Positions 28,200 to 37,223 are shown, counted from the stretch's first letter. The stretch: 64,000 nucleotides of DNA from Oceanimonas smirnovii ATCC BAA-899 (GCF_000381965.1 NZ_KB908456.1:217559-281558), one strand, 5' to 3'. Notes: generated by a model from the sequence alone, not told the origin. Translations and numbers: made by a program.

Positions 28200-29579
28200 A
28201 TGCTGAAAATATATAACTCGCTTACCCGTCAAAAAGAAGAATTCAAACCCCTGGTGCCCGGCAAGGTCGGCATGTATGTGTGTGGTGTCACCATTTACGA
28301 TCTCTGTCATATCGGCCATGGCCGTACCTTTGTGGCCTTTGATGTGGTTACCCGCTATCTGCGCCATGCCGGTTACGACCTGACTTTTGTGCGCAATATC
28401 ACCGACATTGACGACAAAATCATTAAACGCGCCGCCGAAAACGGCGAAGACTGGCAGGCGCTGACCGAGCGCCTGACCGGCGAAATGTATAAAGACTTTG
28501 ACGCTCTCAACATTGCCCGGCCCGATATCGAGCCCAGGGCCACCGGCCATATTCCTGAAATCATTAATATGGTGGAAACCCTGATCAAAGACGGTCATGC
28601 CTATGTGGCCGACAACGGCGATGTGCTGTTTGAAGTGAACAGCTTTGCCGAGTACGGCCAGCTCTCGGGCCAGAACCTGGAGCAACTGCAGGCGGGTGCC
28701 CGGGTGGAAGTGGAGCAGACCAAGCGCAATCCCCTCGACTTTGTGCTGTGGAAGCAGTCCAAGCCCGGCGAGCCGAGCTGGGAGTCGCCCTGGGGGCCGG
28801 GTCGTCCGGGCTGGCACATTGAATGCTCGGCCATGAACGGCAAGCATCTGGGCAAACACTTCGACATTCACGGCGGCGGCTCGGATCTGCAGTTCCCCCA
28901 CCACGAGAACGAAATCGCCCAGAGCTGCTGCGCCAATCACAGCCCCTACGTCAACACCTGGATGCACTCAGGCATGGTGATGGTGGATCAGGAGAAAATG
29001 TCCAAGTCGCTGGGCAACTTCTTTACCATTCGTGATGTGCTGGAGCATTACGACGGCGAGACCATTCGTTACTTTTTGCTGTCGGGCCACTACCGCAGCC
29101 AGCTCAACTACTCGGACGAAAACCTGAAGCAGGCGCGCACCGCCCTGGAACGGCTCTATACCGCACTCAGGGATCTGCCCGAAGCGCCTGCTGCCGGTGG
29201 TGAAGAGTTTATTACCCGCTTTAATGCCGCCATGAACGACGACTTCAACACCCCCGAAGCCTACTCGGTACTGTTTGATCTGGCCCGTGAAATCAACCGC
29301 CAGAAAGGCAAGGACGACGCAGTAGCCGCCGGCCTGGGTGGCCGCCTGCGCGAACTGGCCGGCGTGCTGGGCCTGCTTGCTCAGGAGCCCGAGGCCTTTT
29401 TGCGCGGTGACAGCGGGGCTGACGACGAGGTGGCCGAGATTGAGCGCCTGATCCAGGCCCGGCTCGACGCCCGCCAGAGCAAGGACTGGGCCGCCGCCGA
29501 TGCCGCCCGGGACCAGCTCACCGCCATGGGCATAGTGCTGGAAGACGGCCCGGAAGGCACCCGCTGGCGCAGAAAATAA
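28200..29579 (+). CDS. cysS: Cysteinyl-tRNA synthetase
   Basis: 459 residues, class I aminoacyl-tRNA synthetase. Zn-binding Cys28 (YVCGVT), HIGH at 37-40 ([10 protein letters not shown]), the WHIECSAM zinc/cysteine-binding segment, HHENEIAQS, and KMSKS at about 266-270 ([11 protein letters not shown]). The C-terminal anticodon-binding domain (DALR-like) is complete. Followed by a hairpin at 29603. Confidence 0.97.
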   Translation: MLKIYNSLTRQKEEFKPLVPGKVGMYVCGVTIYDLCHIGHGRTFVAFDVVTRYLRHAGYDLTFVRNITDIDDKIIKRAAENGEDWQALTERLTGEMYKDFDALNIARPDIEPRATGHIPEIINMVETLIKDGHAYVADNGDVLFEVNSFAEYGQLSGQNLEQLQAGARVEVEQTKRNPLDFVLWKQSKPGEPSWESPWGPGRPGWHIECSAMNGKHLGKHFDIHGGGSDLQFPHHENEIAQSCCANHSPYVNTWMHSGMVMVDQEKMSKSLGNFFTIRDVLEHYDGETIRYFLLSGHYRSQLNYSDENLKQARTALERLYTALRDLPEAPAAGGEEFITRFNAAMNDDFNTPEAYSVLFDLAREINRQKGKDDAVAAGLGGRLRELAGVLGLLAQEPEAFLRGDSGADDEVAEIERLIQARLDARQSKDWAAADAARDQLTAMGIVLEDGPEGTRWRRK

Positions 29580-29602
29580 CCATTGACGGTTGAAATTAAT
29601 TT

Positions 29603-29630
29603 TAAAGGCACCCATGTGGTGCCTTTATAG
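29603..29630 (+). terminator. Terminator hairpin after cysS
   Basis: TAAAGGCACC (29603-29612) and GGTGCCTTTA (29618-29627) form a 10-bp perfect stem with a 5-nt loop. The U-tract is short (CTTTATAG). Confidence 0.7.
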
Positions 29631-29657
29631 GTTTAATAAATACAACTGGAGTCTGCG

Positions 29658-29942
29658 ATGAAAAAATTAACCTTGTGTGTATTTGGTGTGTTTTTGGGCC
29701 TGCTGTCCGGTTGTGATACGCAGGGCCCCGGACCTGCTGCCGATGTGGGCGATCATATTGATGAAGTGGTAGAAAACGGATTTCATTCCGAGGCAGCTCC
29801 TGTCCTGCCTGCAGAAGCCCAACCCGAGCCTGAGGTTATTGAGCAGCAGAAAAAACATCATCAAGAGGTTGTGGAGCAGGCATCTCAAGAGGCAGAGAAT
29901 AAGCTCAACGCCATTCTCGACGCCACTGCCGAACCAAAATAA
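29658..29942 (+). CDS. Small lipoprotein, paralogue of the next gene
   Basis: 94 residues. The signal peptide ends in the lipobox LLSGC (Cys 19), followed by DTQGPGPAADVGDHIDEVVENG, then a Pro/Glu linker and a Gln/Glu-rich helix. The start of the mature protein matches that of the lipoprotein at 30171-30569 (CD.QGP...G...D..VE). Asp after the lipobox Cys predicts inner-membrane retention by the Lol +2 rule. A GGAG site lies 7 nt before the ATG. Function unknown. Confidence 0.75.
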   Translation: MKKLTLCVFGVFLGLLSGCDTQGPGPAADVGDHIDEVVENGFHSEAAPVLPAEAQPEPEVIEQQKKHHQEVVEQASQEAENKLNAILDATAEPK

Positions 29943-30170
29943 CTCACTTAAAGACAGACTTCGTCATATGATGAACGGGCGTAGTTAATTTTATTGCGTC
30001 AGTCTATTTCGCTTTTTCCTGTTAACTTTTGATTTAAAAAGAGTTTTAATGGAAAGCGGCAGCATTAATGGAATTGCATGGCTATTGCTGTTGTCGGTCA
30101 TGAGCTATTACTGTTTATGTCAACACCAAGCGGATGTTCCGCACCTTGCAAAAAGAACAGGGAGAAAAAT

Positions 30171-30569
30171 ATGAACAAGTCACTGCTGAATGTTTTACTG
30201 TTTACCTCCGTTGCCACCTTTGGCCTTGCCGCCTGTGATAACCAGGGCCCCGCCGAGCAAGCCGGCGAAAAAGTGGATAATGCCGTAGAGCAGGTTCAGG
30301 AGCAGGCCGAGCAAACCGCTGACGACGCTCAGGAAGCCCTGGGTATGGAAGAACAAGGCACACTGGAAGAGCTGGGTGAGTCTGCGGATGAAACCCTGGA
30401 CAACGCCGCTGCTGCCGCTGAAGAGCAGGCCGACGCTGCCGGTGACGCCCTGAGCAACGCCGCTGACGCCGCTGAAGAGCAGGCCGATGCCGCCGCCGAT
30501 GCCATGGCTGAAGCCGCCGACGAAGCCGAGCGCAAAGTAAATGAACTGATGGAAGACAGCGAGCAGTAA
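30171..30569 (+). CDS. Ala/Glu-rich lipoprotein with helical repeats
   Basis: 132 residues from ATG 30171 (GGGAG 7 nt upstream; an upstream in-frame ATG at 30078 has no site). Lipobox GLAAC at Cys 22, then a mature part almost wholly Ala, Glu, Asp and Gln. It contains a near-repeated 18-residue unit, AAAEEQADAAGDALSNA and AADAAEEQADAAADAMAEA, predicting a long acidic amphipathic helix. It belongs with the upstream lipoprotein to one duplicated family; Asp at +2 again suggests inner-membrane retention. No known function. Confidence 0.75.
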   Translation: MNKSLLNVLLFTSVATFGLAACDNQGPAEQAGEKVDNAVEQVQEQAEQTADDAQEALGMEEQGTLEELGESADETLDNAAAAAEEQADAAGDALSNAADAAEEQADAAADAMAEAADEAERKVNELMEDSEQ

Positions 30570-30591
30570 GCACAACGCTGCATCGAAAACC

Positions 30592-30618
30592 AAAAGGGAG
30601 CCCATGGCTCCCTTTTTT
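30592..30618 (+). terminator. Terminator (possibly bidirectional)
   Basis: AAAAGGGAGCC (30592-30602) and GGCTCCCTTTT (30606-30616) with loop CAT, followed by TT. The A-rich left side lets it also serve the convergent channel gene. Confidence 0.88.
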
Positions 30619-30628
30619 ATATTCACTT

Positions 30629-31456
30629 TCATGCTTCACTGACACTCTGCGGCTCCAGCTCGGCCCCGCAATGATTGCAGAACTTCGCATCCCGTTCATG
30701 GCCGCTGCGATCGCACTGCGGGCAGTGCCGGCGTGAGTACTCCTTGCGCATTTCCCGGCCAAGCTCGGCGGTAATAATACCGGTAGGCACGGCGATAATG
30801 GCGTAGCCCATCAGCATGGTCACGGCGGCAATGCCGCGGCCCAGCCAGGTTTGCGGCGTAATGTCGCCAAAGCCGACCGTGGTAATGGTGACAATAGCCC
30901 AGTAGATGCTGGTGGGAATGCTGGTAAAGCCATTCTCCGGCCCTTCCACCACATAGAGCAGCGAGCCGAACAGAGTCACCAGAATAAACAGAGTGCTGAA
31001 AAATACCAGTATCTTGCGCCGGCTCTGATTCAGCGAACGCAGCAGCAAATTGGCTTCATCTACATAACGCAGCAACTTGAGCACGCGAAATACTCTGAGA
31101 ACCCTGAGCAGACGCACCATCAGCAAAAAGCTGGCACCGGGCATTAAAATGGCAAGATAGGTAGGCAACACCGCCAACAGGTCGATAATGCCGTAGAAGC
31201 TGCGCAAATATCCCAGCCGGCTCTGGGCGCAATAAACCCTCAGCGCAAATTCCAGCGTAAACAGCAGGGTAAAGGCCCATTCCAGCCAATAAAGCACAGG
31301 GCCATATTGCGCCCGTATGCTGCCGATGGAATCCAGCAACAGCACCACCATAGACAGCAATATGGCCAGGATCAGAGCGAGATCAAAGCGTCGCCCGGCA
31401 GGAGTTTCAGTGCCAAAAATAACGGTATAAAGAACGTCCTTGTTCAACCATTTCAT
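30629..31456 (-). CDS. Voltage-gated potassium channel with zinc-ribbon tail
   Basis: 275 residues. Six membrane helices; S4 carries regularly spaced arginines (VRLLRVLRVFRVLKLLRY) and the pore loop has the K+ filter TVGFGD. After S6 (GIITAELGREMRKE) comes a tail with CPQC and CNHCG pairs, a zinc-ribbon that replaces the usual RCK domain. AGGAG lies 7 nt before ATG 31456. Only 15 nt separate it from folD upstream, so they are probably co-transcribed. Confidence 0.88.
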   Translation of the reverse strand: MKWLNKDVLYTVIFGTETPAGRRFDLALILAILLSMVVLLLDSIGSIRAQYGPVLYWLEWAFTLLFTLEFALRVYCAQSRLGYLRSFYGIIDLLAVLPTYLAILMPGASFLLMVRLLRVLRVFRVLKLLRYVDEANLLLRSLNQSRRKILVFFSTLFILVTLFGSLLYVVEGPENGFTSIPTSIYWAIVTITTVGFGDITPQTWLGRGIAAVTMLMGYAIIAVPTGIITAELGREMRKEYSRRHCPQCDRSGHERDAKFCNHCGAELEPQSVSEA

Positions 31457-31471
31457 TCAGGCACTCCTGCA

Positions 31472-32329
31472 TTAATTGTCGTGATAGCGCTCGCAGGCGA
31501 TGAGAGTATTTTCAATCAGTGACGCTACCGTCATCGGGCCCACACCACCGGGCACAGGAGTGATGTAGCCGGCGCGCTCGGCCGCCACGGCATATTCCAC
31601 ATCGCCCACCAGGCGGCCGTCTTCCAGCCGGTTAATACCCACATCAATCACAACGGCACCGGGCTTGATCCAGTCACCGGGAATGAAGTTGGGCTTGCCC
31701 ACGGCCACCACCAGCAGATCGGCCCGGGAAACCTGAGCCTGCAGATCGTCGGTAAAACGATGACAGGTAGTGGTAGTGCAGCCCGCCAGCAGCAGCTCCA
31801 GGGTCATGGGGCGGCCTACTATATTGGAGGCCCCCACCACAACGGCATTCAGGCCGTGGGTTTTAATGTGGCTGCGCTCAAGCAGGGTCATGATGCCCTT
31901 GGGCGTGCAGGGGCGCAGGGCCGGAATGCGCTGGGCCAGACGGCCTACGTTGTAGGGGTGAAAGCCGTCTACATCCTTGTGCGGATGAATCCGCTCCACC
32001 ACCAGCGTAGAATCAATGTGTGCCGGCAACGGCAGTTGTACCAGAATACCGTCTATGGCCGAGTCTTCATTCAGCTCGTCAATCAGCTCAAGCAATTGCT
32101 GCTCTGTGGTTTCGCTGGGCAAGTCGTACGACTTGGAGATAAAGCCCACTTCTTCACAGGCACGGCGTTTGCTGCCCACATATACCTGAGAGGCAGGGTT
32201 GGCTCCCACCAGTATTACTGCCAGGCCCGGGGCCCGTTTTCCGGCGCTTTTGCGGGCGGCCACGCGCTCGGCCACCTGATTGCGCACCGCCTGTGCAATC
32301 GCTTTTCCATCGATTATTTGAGCTGACAT
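31472..32329 (-). CDS. folD: Methylenetetrahydrofolate dehydrogenase/cyclohydrolase FolD
   Basis: 285 residues. The catalytic YVGSK with Lys 54, QLPLPAHID substrate loop, the NADP-binding [12 protein letters not shown] and the C-terminal PGGVGPMT motif are all present. It interconverts 5,10-methylene-, methenyl- and formyl-tetrahydrofolate in the cytosol. Its start region faces the divergent tRNA promoter. Confidence 0.96.
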   Translation of the reverse strand: MSAQIIDGKAIAQAVRNQVAERVAARKSAGKRAPGLAVILVGANPASQVYVGSKRRACEEVGFISKSYDLPSETTEQQLLELIDELNEDSAIDGILVQLPLPAHIDSTLVVERIHPHKDVDGFHPYNVGRLAQRIPALRPCTPKGIMTLLERSHIKTHGLNAVVVGASNIVGRPMTLELLLAGCTTTTCHRFTDDLQAQVSRADLLVVAVGKPNFIPGDWIKPGAVVIDVGINRLEDGRLVGDVEYAVAAERAGYITPVPGGVGPMTVASLIENTLIACERYHDN

Positions 32330-32416
32330 CTGCGTTATTTCTCACCTTTATAAACCTGCGGCAATTGTCGCATTTTTTCAGGGGTTTGATAAGCAACCCC
32401 CAGTGCGATAAAGCCG

Positions 32417-32445
32417 TTGACCATGGGGTCTCAAGCCGGTATTAT
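32417..32445 (+). promoter_or_regulatory. Sigma-70 promoter of the tRNA operon
   Basis: TTGACC (32417-32422), a 17-nt spacer and TATTAT (32440-32445). The following discriminator is GC-rich (GCCGCCCC), as in stringently controlled stable-RNA promoters. The tRNA-Arg 5' end is 31 nt downstream of the -10 box. Confidence 0.8.
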
Positions 32446-32476
32446 GCCGCCCCGTTGCCTGCCATGCAGACAACAT

Positions 32477-32553
32477 GCGCCCTTAGCTCAGCTGGATAGA
32501 GCATCCGCCTTCTAAGCGGATGGTCGCAGGTTCGAGTCCTGCAGGGCGCGCCA
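32477..32553 (+). tRNA. tRNA-Arg (anticodon TCT)
   Basis: 77 nt with encoded CCA. The acceptor stem GCGCCCT/AGGGCGC, D arm GCTC/GAGC, anticodon stem TCCGC/GCGGA with loop CTTCTAA, and T arm GCAGG/CCTGC with TTCGAGT all pair. It reads AGA, a codon that is frequent in the AT-rich island but rare elsewhere in the window. Confidence 0.97.
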
Positions 32554-32560
32554 TTTTGTG

Positions 32561-32636
32561 GTGACCGTAGCTCAGTTGGTAGAGTCCCGGATTGTGATTC
32601 CGGTTGTCGCGGGTTCGAGCCCCGTCGGTCACCCCA
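32561..32636 (+). tRNA. tRNA-His (anticodon GTG)
   Basis: 76 nt with encoded CCA. Acceptor GTGACCG/CGGTCAC with discriminator C, anticodon loop TTGTGAT, and T arm GCGGG/CCCGT. Seven nt downstream of tRNA-Arg, one transcript. Its 3' end (32629-32636) is also the stop codon and end of the DUF533 gene on the opposite strand. No terminator hairpin follows. Confidence 0.96.
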
Positions 32637-33270
32637 GTTCCTGTTTTGCCTGCTGCTCCAGATGTGCCACCAAATCACCCGGTAACTGCAACCTGTGCGC
32701 CAGCGCTTCCAGCCATACCCGCTCCGATGCTTCATCGGGATCCATCACCAGCCGTGATGCCAGATACAGCTCTGCCGCCTGCTCAGGCCCTTTTGCCGAA
32801 GCGACAATGTCATTAATACTGATCTCTGCCGAGAGCATATCGAACACCAGTGCCTTTTCATCGGCGGCCAGCCCCAGTTGCTCTACCTGCTCAAAAATCC
32901 GTTGCTGCTCGGTGGCATCCACATGACCATCCGCCTTGGCTGCCCCTATCATGGCGCGCATCAGCGACAACTGGAACGGCTCACCGCCGGCGGCCGGGGC
33001 CGTGGGTGAAAAGCGCGGATCCACTCGCTGAAAATCCTCCCGCTGCACCGGTGCCGCCTGCTCGGGCTGTTTGCCCTGCTGCCAGCTCTGGTAGGCTTTC
33101 CAGGCCATCACGCCCGCTGCCGCCAGACCGGCATATTTAATGCCACTGCCGGCCATTTTACGGCCCTTTTTACTGCCCAGCACGGCCCCGAGAATGCCAC
33201 CGGTGGCCGCTCCCTTGCCAAAGCCGGACGAGCCGCCCAGAAACTTTTTCATCAGTTTTTCTGCATCCAT
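32629..33270 (-). CDS. DUF533 (YebE-like) membrane protein
   Basis: 213 residues. An N-terminal Gly-rich hydrophobic region (ATGGILGAVLGSKKGRKMAGSGIKYAGLAAAGVMAWKAY, split here by a basic turn) is followed by a TerB-like helical domain (MRAMIGAAKADGHVDATEQQRI, EISINDIVASAKGPEQAAELYLAS). YebE-type proteins are inner-membrane proteins of the envelope-stress regulons; the neighbouring psp genes fit this. The stop codon lies within the tRNA-His acceptor sequence on the other strand. Confidence 0.85.
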   Translation of the reverse strand: MDAEKLMKKFLGGSSGFGKGAATGGILGAVLGSKKGRKMAGSGIKYAGLAAAGVMAWKAYQSWQQGKQPEQAAPVQREDFQRVDPRFSPTAPAAGGEPFQLSLMRAMIGAAKADGHVDATEQQRIFEQVEQLGLAADEKALVFDMLSAEISINDIVASAKGPEQAAELYLASRLVMDPDEASERVWLEALAHRLQLPGDLVAHLEQQAKQELG

Positions 33271-33298
33271 TAATGGTTCTCCTGTTTTTTACTGACAT

Positions 33299-33325
33299 GT
33301 TGGGATTTGCTTCGCTCATCCCAAC
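33299..33325. terminator. Hairpin between ycjF and the DUF533 gene
   Basis: GTTGGGAT (33299-33306) and ATCCCAAC (33318-33325) form an 8-bp stem with loop TTGCTTCGCTC. Similar GTTGG...GCTTCGC patterns occur near 14004 and 59767, so it may also be a small dispersed repeat. Confidence 0.4.
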
Positions 33326-33342
33326 TACGTGACTACAACTCC

Positions 33343-34341
33343 CTATTCACTGTTTTTACTCAGCAGTTTAGCCACCTTATCTACCAGCGCACGGCGTATG
33401 CCGCCCAGCTGTTTTTTCTCGTCCCCCTGCCAGGGCACAGGACGGCACAGGTCCATGGTTTGCAGGCCAAGGCGGGCGGTCAGCAAACCGGCCCCCACGC
33501 CCTGCCCGGCCCGGGCCGACAGCCGGCCGGCCAGCTCCAGCCCCAGCAAGTCCATGCCGGCGTCCATGGCTGCTTCCGATACGCCTACATAGAGCATATG
33601 ATGCAGCACGCTTTTCAGCAGCCGCAGCCGGCTCAGTGCGCCCAGGCGAATGCCGTAGCACTGAGTAATGTCTTCAATCATTTTCAGGTTGCGCCACAGC
33701 ACCAGTAACATATCTACCGCTGCCAGGGGGCTGGCCGCCACCATCACCGCCGCCTCACCGGACCACTTCAGTACCCTGGCTCTGGCCTGCCGGTCCTGTG
33801 TGGCCAGCACCTGCCGGCTGTAAAGGCTCAGCACCTCGTTGTTCTGCTCGTCACCGGTCAGCCCTGCCTGCCATTTGGCAAAGGCATCGCTGTGCTCCAG
33901 GCCGCTGGCCCGGGCCATCTGCTCACAGAAACCCTTGGCCTGACCATGGCCGTCTGTGCTTAACAACTGCTCGGCCTGCAACCGTTGTTTGGATACCCGC
34001 TCCAGCTGGCGCACCCGCACCAGCTCGCGCCACAGGCTGCCACCGGCGGCCAGCGCCAGCAGCAAGAGTGCCACACTCCAGGCCGCCCCCAGCCACTGGC
34101 TTTCCTGCCAGGTCTGCCACAAGGAAATGCCCGAATGCACCAGCAACAGAGTGATGATCAGACTGACCGCGGTCCACCACAGCCGGTGCCGGCGTTTGGG
34201 TTGCAGCACCACGGCCGGGCCCTCGAGTGGCGCATCGGCTTCCAGAAAATCGTCATCGTTAAGTGTCTGGCTGCCCCGCAGCGGCTCGCTTTGGTTGATA
34301 TGCAGGGGCTGGTCAAGAATCACTTTGCTCTTCAGGCTCAC
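33343..34341 (-). CDS. ycjF: YcjF, Psp-regulon membrane protein (TIGR01620)
   Basis: 332 residues. An acidic N-terminal region, two membrane helices at about 55-105 (LWWTAVSLIITLLLVHSGISLWQ and AWSVALLLLALAAGGSLW), and a C-terminal DUF697 domain ending KKQLGGIRRALVDKVAKLL. It overlaps ycjX by ATGA, and the pair closes the psp operon, as in enterobacteria. Role unknown beyond envelope stress. Confidence 0.9.
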   Translation of the reverse strand: MSLKSKVILDQPLHINQSEPLRGSQTLNDDDFLEADAPLEGPAVVLQPKRRHRLWWTAVSLIITLLLVHSGISLWQTWQESQWLGAAWSVALLLLALAAGGSLWRELVRVRQLERVSKQRLQAEQLLSTDGHGQAKGFCEQMARASGLEHSDAFAKWQAGLTGDEQNNEVLSLYSRQVLATQDRQARARVLKWSGEAAVMVAASPLAAVDMLLVLWRNLKMIEDITQCYGIRLGALSRLRLLKSVLHHMLYVGVSEAAMDAGMDLLGLELAGRLSARAGQGVGAGLLTARLGLQTMDLCRPVPWQGDEKKQLGGIRRALVDKVAKLLSKNSE

Positions 34342-35741
34342 GCGAGTTTGTCTCCCAGTAAAAAGGCCAGCGCCCGATCCAGGCGCAAATGAGGCAGCGG
34401 TTGCTCCGGCTGCCAGGGCGGCGGCGCAAAACCGGTAAAGTCAAAGCCCTGATGTTGCCAAAAGGCTGCGTCGGGTACAGTGTCTGGCACCTCGCCCGGA
34501 TACAGGGTCACCGGCTCGCCGTTATCCAGCCGGTGGCCCTGCAGGGCGGGAATGGCCTCACCGTTATGGCTTACTTCTCCGCTGGTGGTGGCCTTGATGG
34601 AGGCCAGCGCCAGGGTTTCTATATCGATGCCGGACAAGCGGGCATGACGGTGGCCGCCGCGCACCAGTGTGGCCAGCAACCGGGTTAAACGGCCATGCTG
34701 ATCCGGCGTGAGATGATCCGCCTTGGTAGCGGCAAACAGCAGCTTGTCGATGCGCGGCGCAAACAGCCGCCGCCACCAGCCGGTTTTGCCGTAATCAAAG
34801 CTCTGCACAATAGCGTTTATCGCCCGGCTCAGATCGGCAAAGCTGTCGGGGCCGCGGTTCAGGGCGCTCAGGCAGTCCACCAGCACTATCTGGCGATCGA
34901 AACCGGCAAAATGATCCCGGTAAAAGCCGGCCACCAGATGTTTTTTATAATGTTCAAAACGGGTTTCCATCATGCCGTAGTGATGCTGCTCGTTCAGCCC
35001 TGCGGGCACCTCACCCCACACCCAGGGCACAAACTGCAGCATGGGCGCGCCCTGATATTCACCGGGCAGAATAAAGCGGCCGGGCTGTACCAGATAAGCA
35101 CCGCATTCGCGCTTGATGTCGTGCAGCCACTGAGTATAGGCCGCCGCCAGCGGGCCCAGCACGGCATCATCAGCGGGGCTGTCGGGAGTAATGGCCTCAC
35201 CGGCACTCAGCCAGGGGTGAGCCAGGTTGGCCAGCGCCGGCGTTTGCAATAATTCACGCTGCTGGGCGCTCCACTGGGCGTAGTTCATGGACAGCAAGGG
35301 CAAATCAAGCAGCCATTCACCGGGGTAATCCACCAGCTCAAGATACAGGGTAGCGGTATCCTGCAGCCGGCGTTTAATACGGTTTTTGGGGCAATAACGA
35401 ATGGCCAGGGTCATTTCACTGATGCCGCGGGTGGGCTCGGGCCACACCGGCGGCGTTTGCGCCAGCTGGCCAAGCGCTGCCTCATAACCAAAGGCCGGCA
35501 CATGATGATGCCGGCCCGGCACCCGCTGGCTGCCCAGCACCCGGCCCTCTGCCGCCGGCGGCCAGTGCGGCAGACGGGCATCCAGCCCGGCGTGCTCAAG
35601 CTGATTTACCAGGCTGGTAATAAAAGCGGTTTTACCACTGCGGCTGAGCCCGGTCACGGCAAGCCGCAGGCGCTTGTCCAGCCCCCGCTGCACCCAGGAC
35701 TCCGCCTTGTTGCGCCACTGGCGCAGGGCTGTATTGCTCAT
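34338..35741 (-). CDS. ycjX: YcjX, DUF463 P-loop protein
   Basis: 467 residues. Walker A-like GLSRSGKTAFITSLVNQL near 32-48 and the DUF463 blocks LELVDYPGEWLLDLPLL, QIVLVDCLSALNRG and LLFAATKADHL (G-protein-like TKAD). YcjX is a conserved Psp-regulon NTPase of unknown activity. It overlaps both pspC (upstream) and ycjF (downstream) by 4 nt. Confidence 0.92.
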   Translation of the reverse strand: MSNTALRQWRNKAESWVQRGLDKRLRLAVTGLSRSGKTAFITSLVNQLEHAGLDARLPHWPPAAEGRVLGSQRVPGRHHHVPAFGYEAALGQLAQTPPVWPEPTRGISEMTLAIRYCPKNRIKRRLQDTATLYLELVDYPGEWLLDLPLLSMNYAQWSAQQRELLQTPALANLAHPWLSAGEAITPDSPADDAVLGPLAAAYTQWLHDIKRECGAYLVQPGRFILPGEYQGAPMLQFVPWVWGEVPAGLNEQHHYGMMETRFEHYKKHLVAGFYRDHFAGFDRQIVLVDCLSALNRGPDSFADLSRAINAIVQSFDYGKTGWWRRLFAPRIDKLLFAATKADHLTPDQHGRLTRLLATLVRGGHRHARLSGIDIETLALASIKATTSGEVSHNGEAIPALQGHRLDNGEPVTLYPGEVPDTVPDAAFWQHQGFDFTGFAPPPWQPEQPLPHLRLDRALAFLLGDKLA

Positions 35742-36133
35742 TTATCCTCGCGCAAGTCGTTAAATTGTCGTCGCAGACGAAACTCACCGGAAGTAATTAA
35801 CCGCTCCATGGTGGCCACCCGGCCATTCAGCCGCTCCAGCCGCTGCTCCAGCCGGGTCAGCGCCTCCTGGGGAGCCAGCCCCGAGCGCCAGCCGGCGGCT
35901 TTGACATGCTCTCTGCCGGTATCGGGCTGCTGCTCATGAGGCATATCATCCAGCAGCAGCCAGGCGGCAATATAAAGTACCAGTGTCATAAAGCTGGTAA
36001 ACAGCAAACCGGTAATGGCCAGCACGCGAATCAGCCAGGGCTCCACTTCCAGCCGGCGGGCAATGCCGGCGCACACGCCTCCCAGCTTGCCGTTACGCTT
36101 GTCGCGGTACAGATTAATTAACGTCGACGCCAT
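35738..36133 (-). CDS. pspC: Phage-shock protein C
   Basis: 131 residues. The PspC domain is at the N-terminus: LYRDKRNGKLGGVCAGIARRLEVEPWLIRVLAITGLLFT, then one membrane helix and a DDMPHEQQ linker to a C-terminal coiled coil (LTRLEQRLERLNGRVATMERLI). It partners PspB to relieve PspA inhibition of PspF. It overlaps pspB by 16 nt. Confidence 0.94.
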   Translation of the reverse strand: MASTLINLYRDKRNGKLGGVCAGIARRLEVEPWLIRVLAITGLLFTSFMTLVLYIAAWLLLDDMPHEQQPDTGREHVKAAGWRSGLAPQEALTRLEQRLERLNGRVATMERLITSGEFRLRRQFNDLREDK

Positions 36134-36354
36134 TCGGGCACCTCCTGATCCAGCAACCGTTCCAGGGTTTCTACCCGCTCGGCCAGCTGTTCGGACTGTT
36201 GCAGCGCCTTGTCGAGGCGCTGACGGGCATTGTCGTCCAGCCCTTCATCGAGCCGGCGCTTGCTGCGATAGTGCAGCACCAGCCACACCGGCACCACCAG
36301 AAACAAAAAGATATTTAACGGGGCCACCAGGGCCCAGGCCAGTTCGCTCATCAC
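36118..36354 (-). CDS. pspB: Phage-shock protein B
   Basis: 78 residues: one N-terminal membrane helix (LAWALVAPLNIFLFLVVPVWLVLHY) followed by a leucine-zipper-like helix rich in Glu and Leu. Size and topology are those of PspB. It overlaps pspA by 4 nt and pspC by 16 nt. Confidence 0.92.
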   Translation of the reverse strand: MMSELAWALVAPLNIFLFLVVPVWLVLHYRSKRRLDEGLDDNARQRLDKALQQSEQLAERVETLERLLDQEVPEWRRR

Positions 36355-37016
36355 TGCTCCTTGGTGTTATTCATTTTCGCCTTGAGCCGTTCCAGCTCCT
36401 TGCTGATGGTGTCGTCCACTTCCAGTTCGGCAAACTCCTGCTCCAGCCCCTTGCTCTGACTATAAAGGTCGGCGCGGGCTTCCAGCTCGTCAATTTTGCG
36501 CTCCATGCGATTAAATTTGTCGATTGCTTCCGAGTTTTCGCTGCGACGCACCCGCTCTTGCACATTAATGCGGCTTTGGGCACTTTGCTGGCGCAGCTGC
36601 ATGGCCTGCTGACGCGCACGGGCATCACCCAGTTTGGCTTCCAGCCGGCTGATGGCATCGGTCAGTTTGGCCATGCTTTCTTCCACCAGGCCGCATTCCT
36701 GCTCCAGAGCGGTGAGCAGCTCGCTCTGCTTTTTCTTTTCCAACAGCGCGGCCCGGGCCAGATCTTCCCGCTGCTTGGTCAGCGCCAGCTCGGCCTTGCC
36801 CTGCCACTCTTCCACCCGCTCGCGATGGCGCTCAATCTGGCGCTGCAAGTCCTTTTTCTCGGCCAGCATGCGGGCCAGGCTGGAGCGCTCGCGCACCAGC
36901 TCGTCTTCCATCTCCTGAATGATCAGCCGCACCATTTTTTCCGGGTCTTCTGCCTTGTCGAGCAGCGAGTTGAGGTTGGCATTAATAATATCGGCCATTC
37001 TTGAAAAGATGCTCAT
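36351..37016 (-). CDS. pspA: Phage-shock protein A
   Basis: 221 residues, almost entirely coiled coil with the PspA/IM30 features: MSIFSRMADIINANLNSLLDKAEDPEKMVRLI at the N-terminus (amphipathic membrane-binding helix) and conserved RLEAKLGDARARQQAM in the centre. It binds stressed inner membrane and inhibits PspF. GGAG lies upstream of ATG 37016, and a sigma-54 promoter lies 40 nt further out. Confidence 0.96.
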   Translation of the reverse strand: MSIFSRMADIINANLNSLLDKAEDPEKMVRLIIQEMEDELVRERSSLARMLAEKKDLQRQIERHRERVEEWQGKAELALTKQREDLARAALLEKKKQSELLTALEQECGLVEESMAKLTDAISRLEAKLGDARARQQAMQLRQQSAQSRINVQERVRRSENSEAIDKFNRMERKIDELEARADLYSQSKGLEQEFAELEVDDTISKELERLKAKMNNTKEQ

Positions 37017-37055
37017 TGCCTGTCTCCTGTGGAGTATTGATAACAGACTTTACCT

Positions 37056-37071
37056 ATCAAGTTCCGTGCCA
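37056..37071 (-). promoter_or_regulatory. Sigma-54 promoter of the psp operon
   Basis: On the minus strand the sequence reads TGGCACGGAACTTGAT: GG at -24 and the -12 element TTGAT (consensus TTGCA/T) with standard spacing. The AT-rich stretch 37080-37150 upstream should hold the IHF and PspF binding sites. This agrees with PspF being encoded divergently. Confidence 0.82.
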
Positions 37072-37223
37072 GCCATCAAAACGAGAGTAACACCCTGTTT
37101 TTAAACATAAATTATTTTCCACACAAATGTGACACCTGGCAGAAAATGGTTAAAAAGGCTATTATTTGGCAAATTTCGCCGCGTGTATATTAAGTGGCCT
37201 CTGCAGATCCGGCTTTTGGCTTG

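Noticed and set aside
30410..30530. Short tandem DNA repeat
   Set aside because: It encodes the repeated Ala/Glu helix of the lipoprotein, so it is coding.
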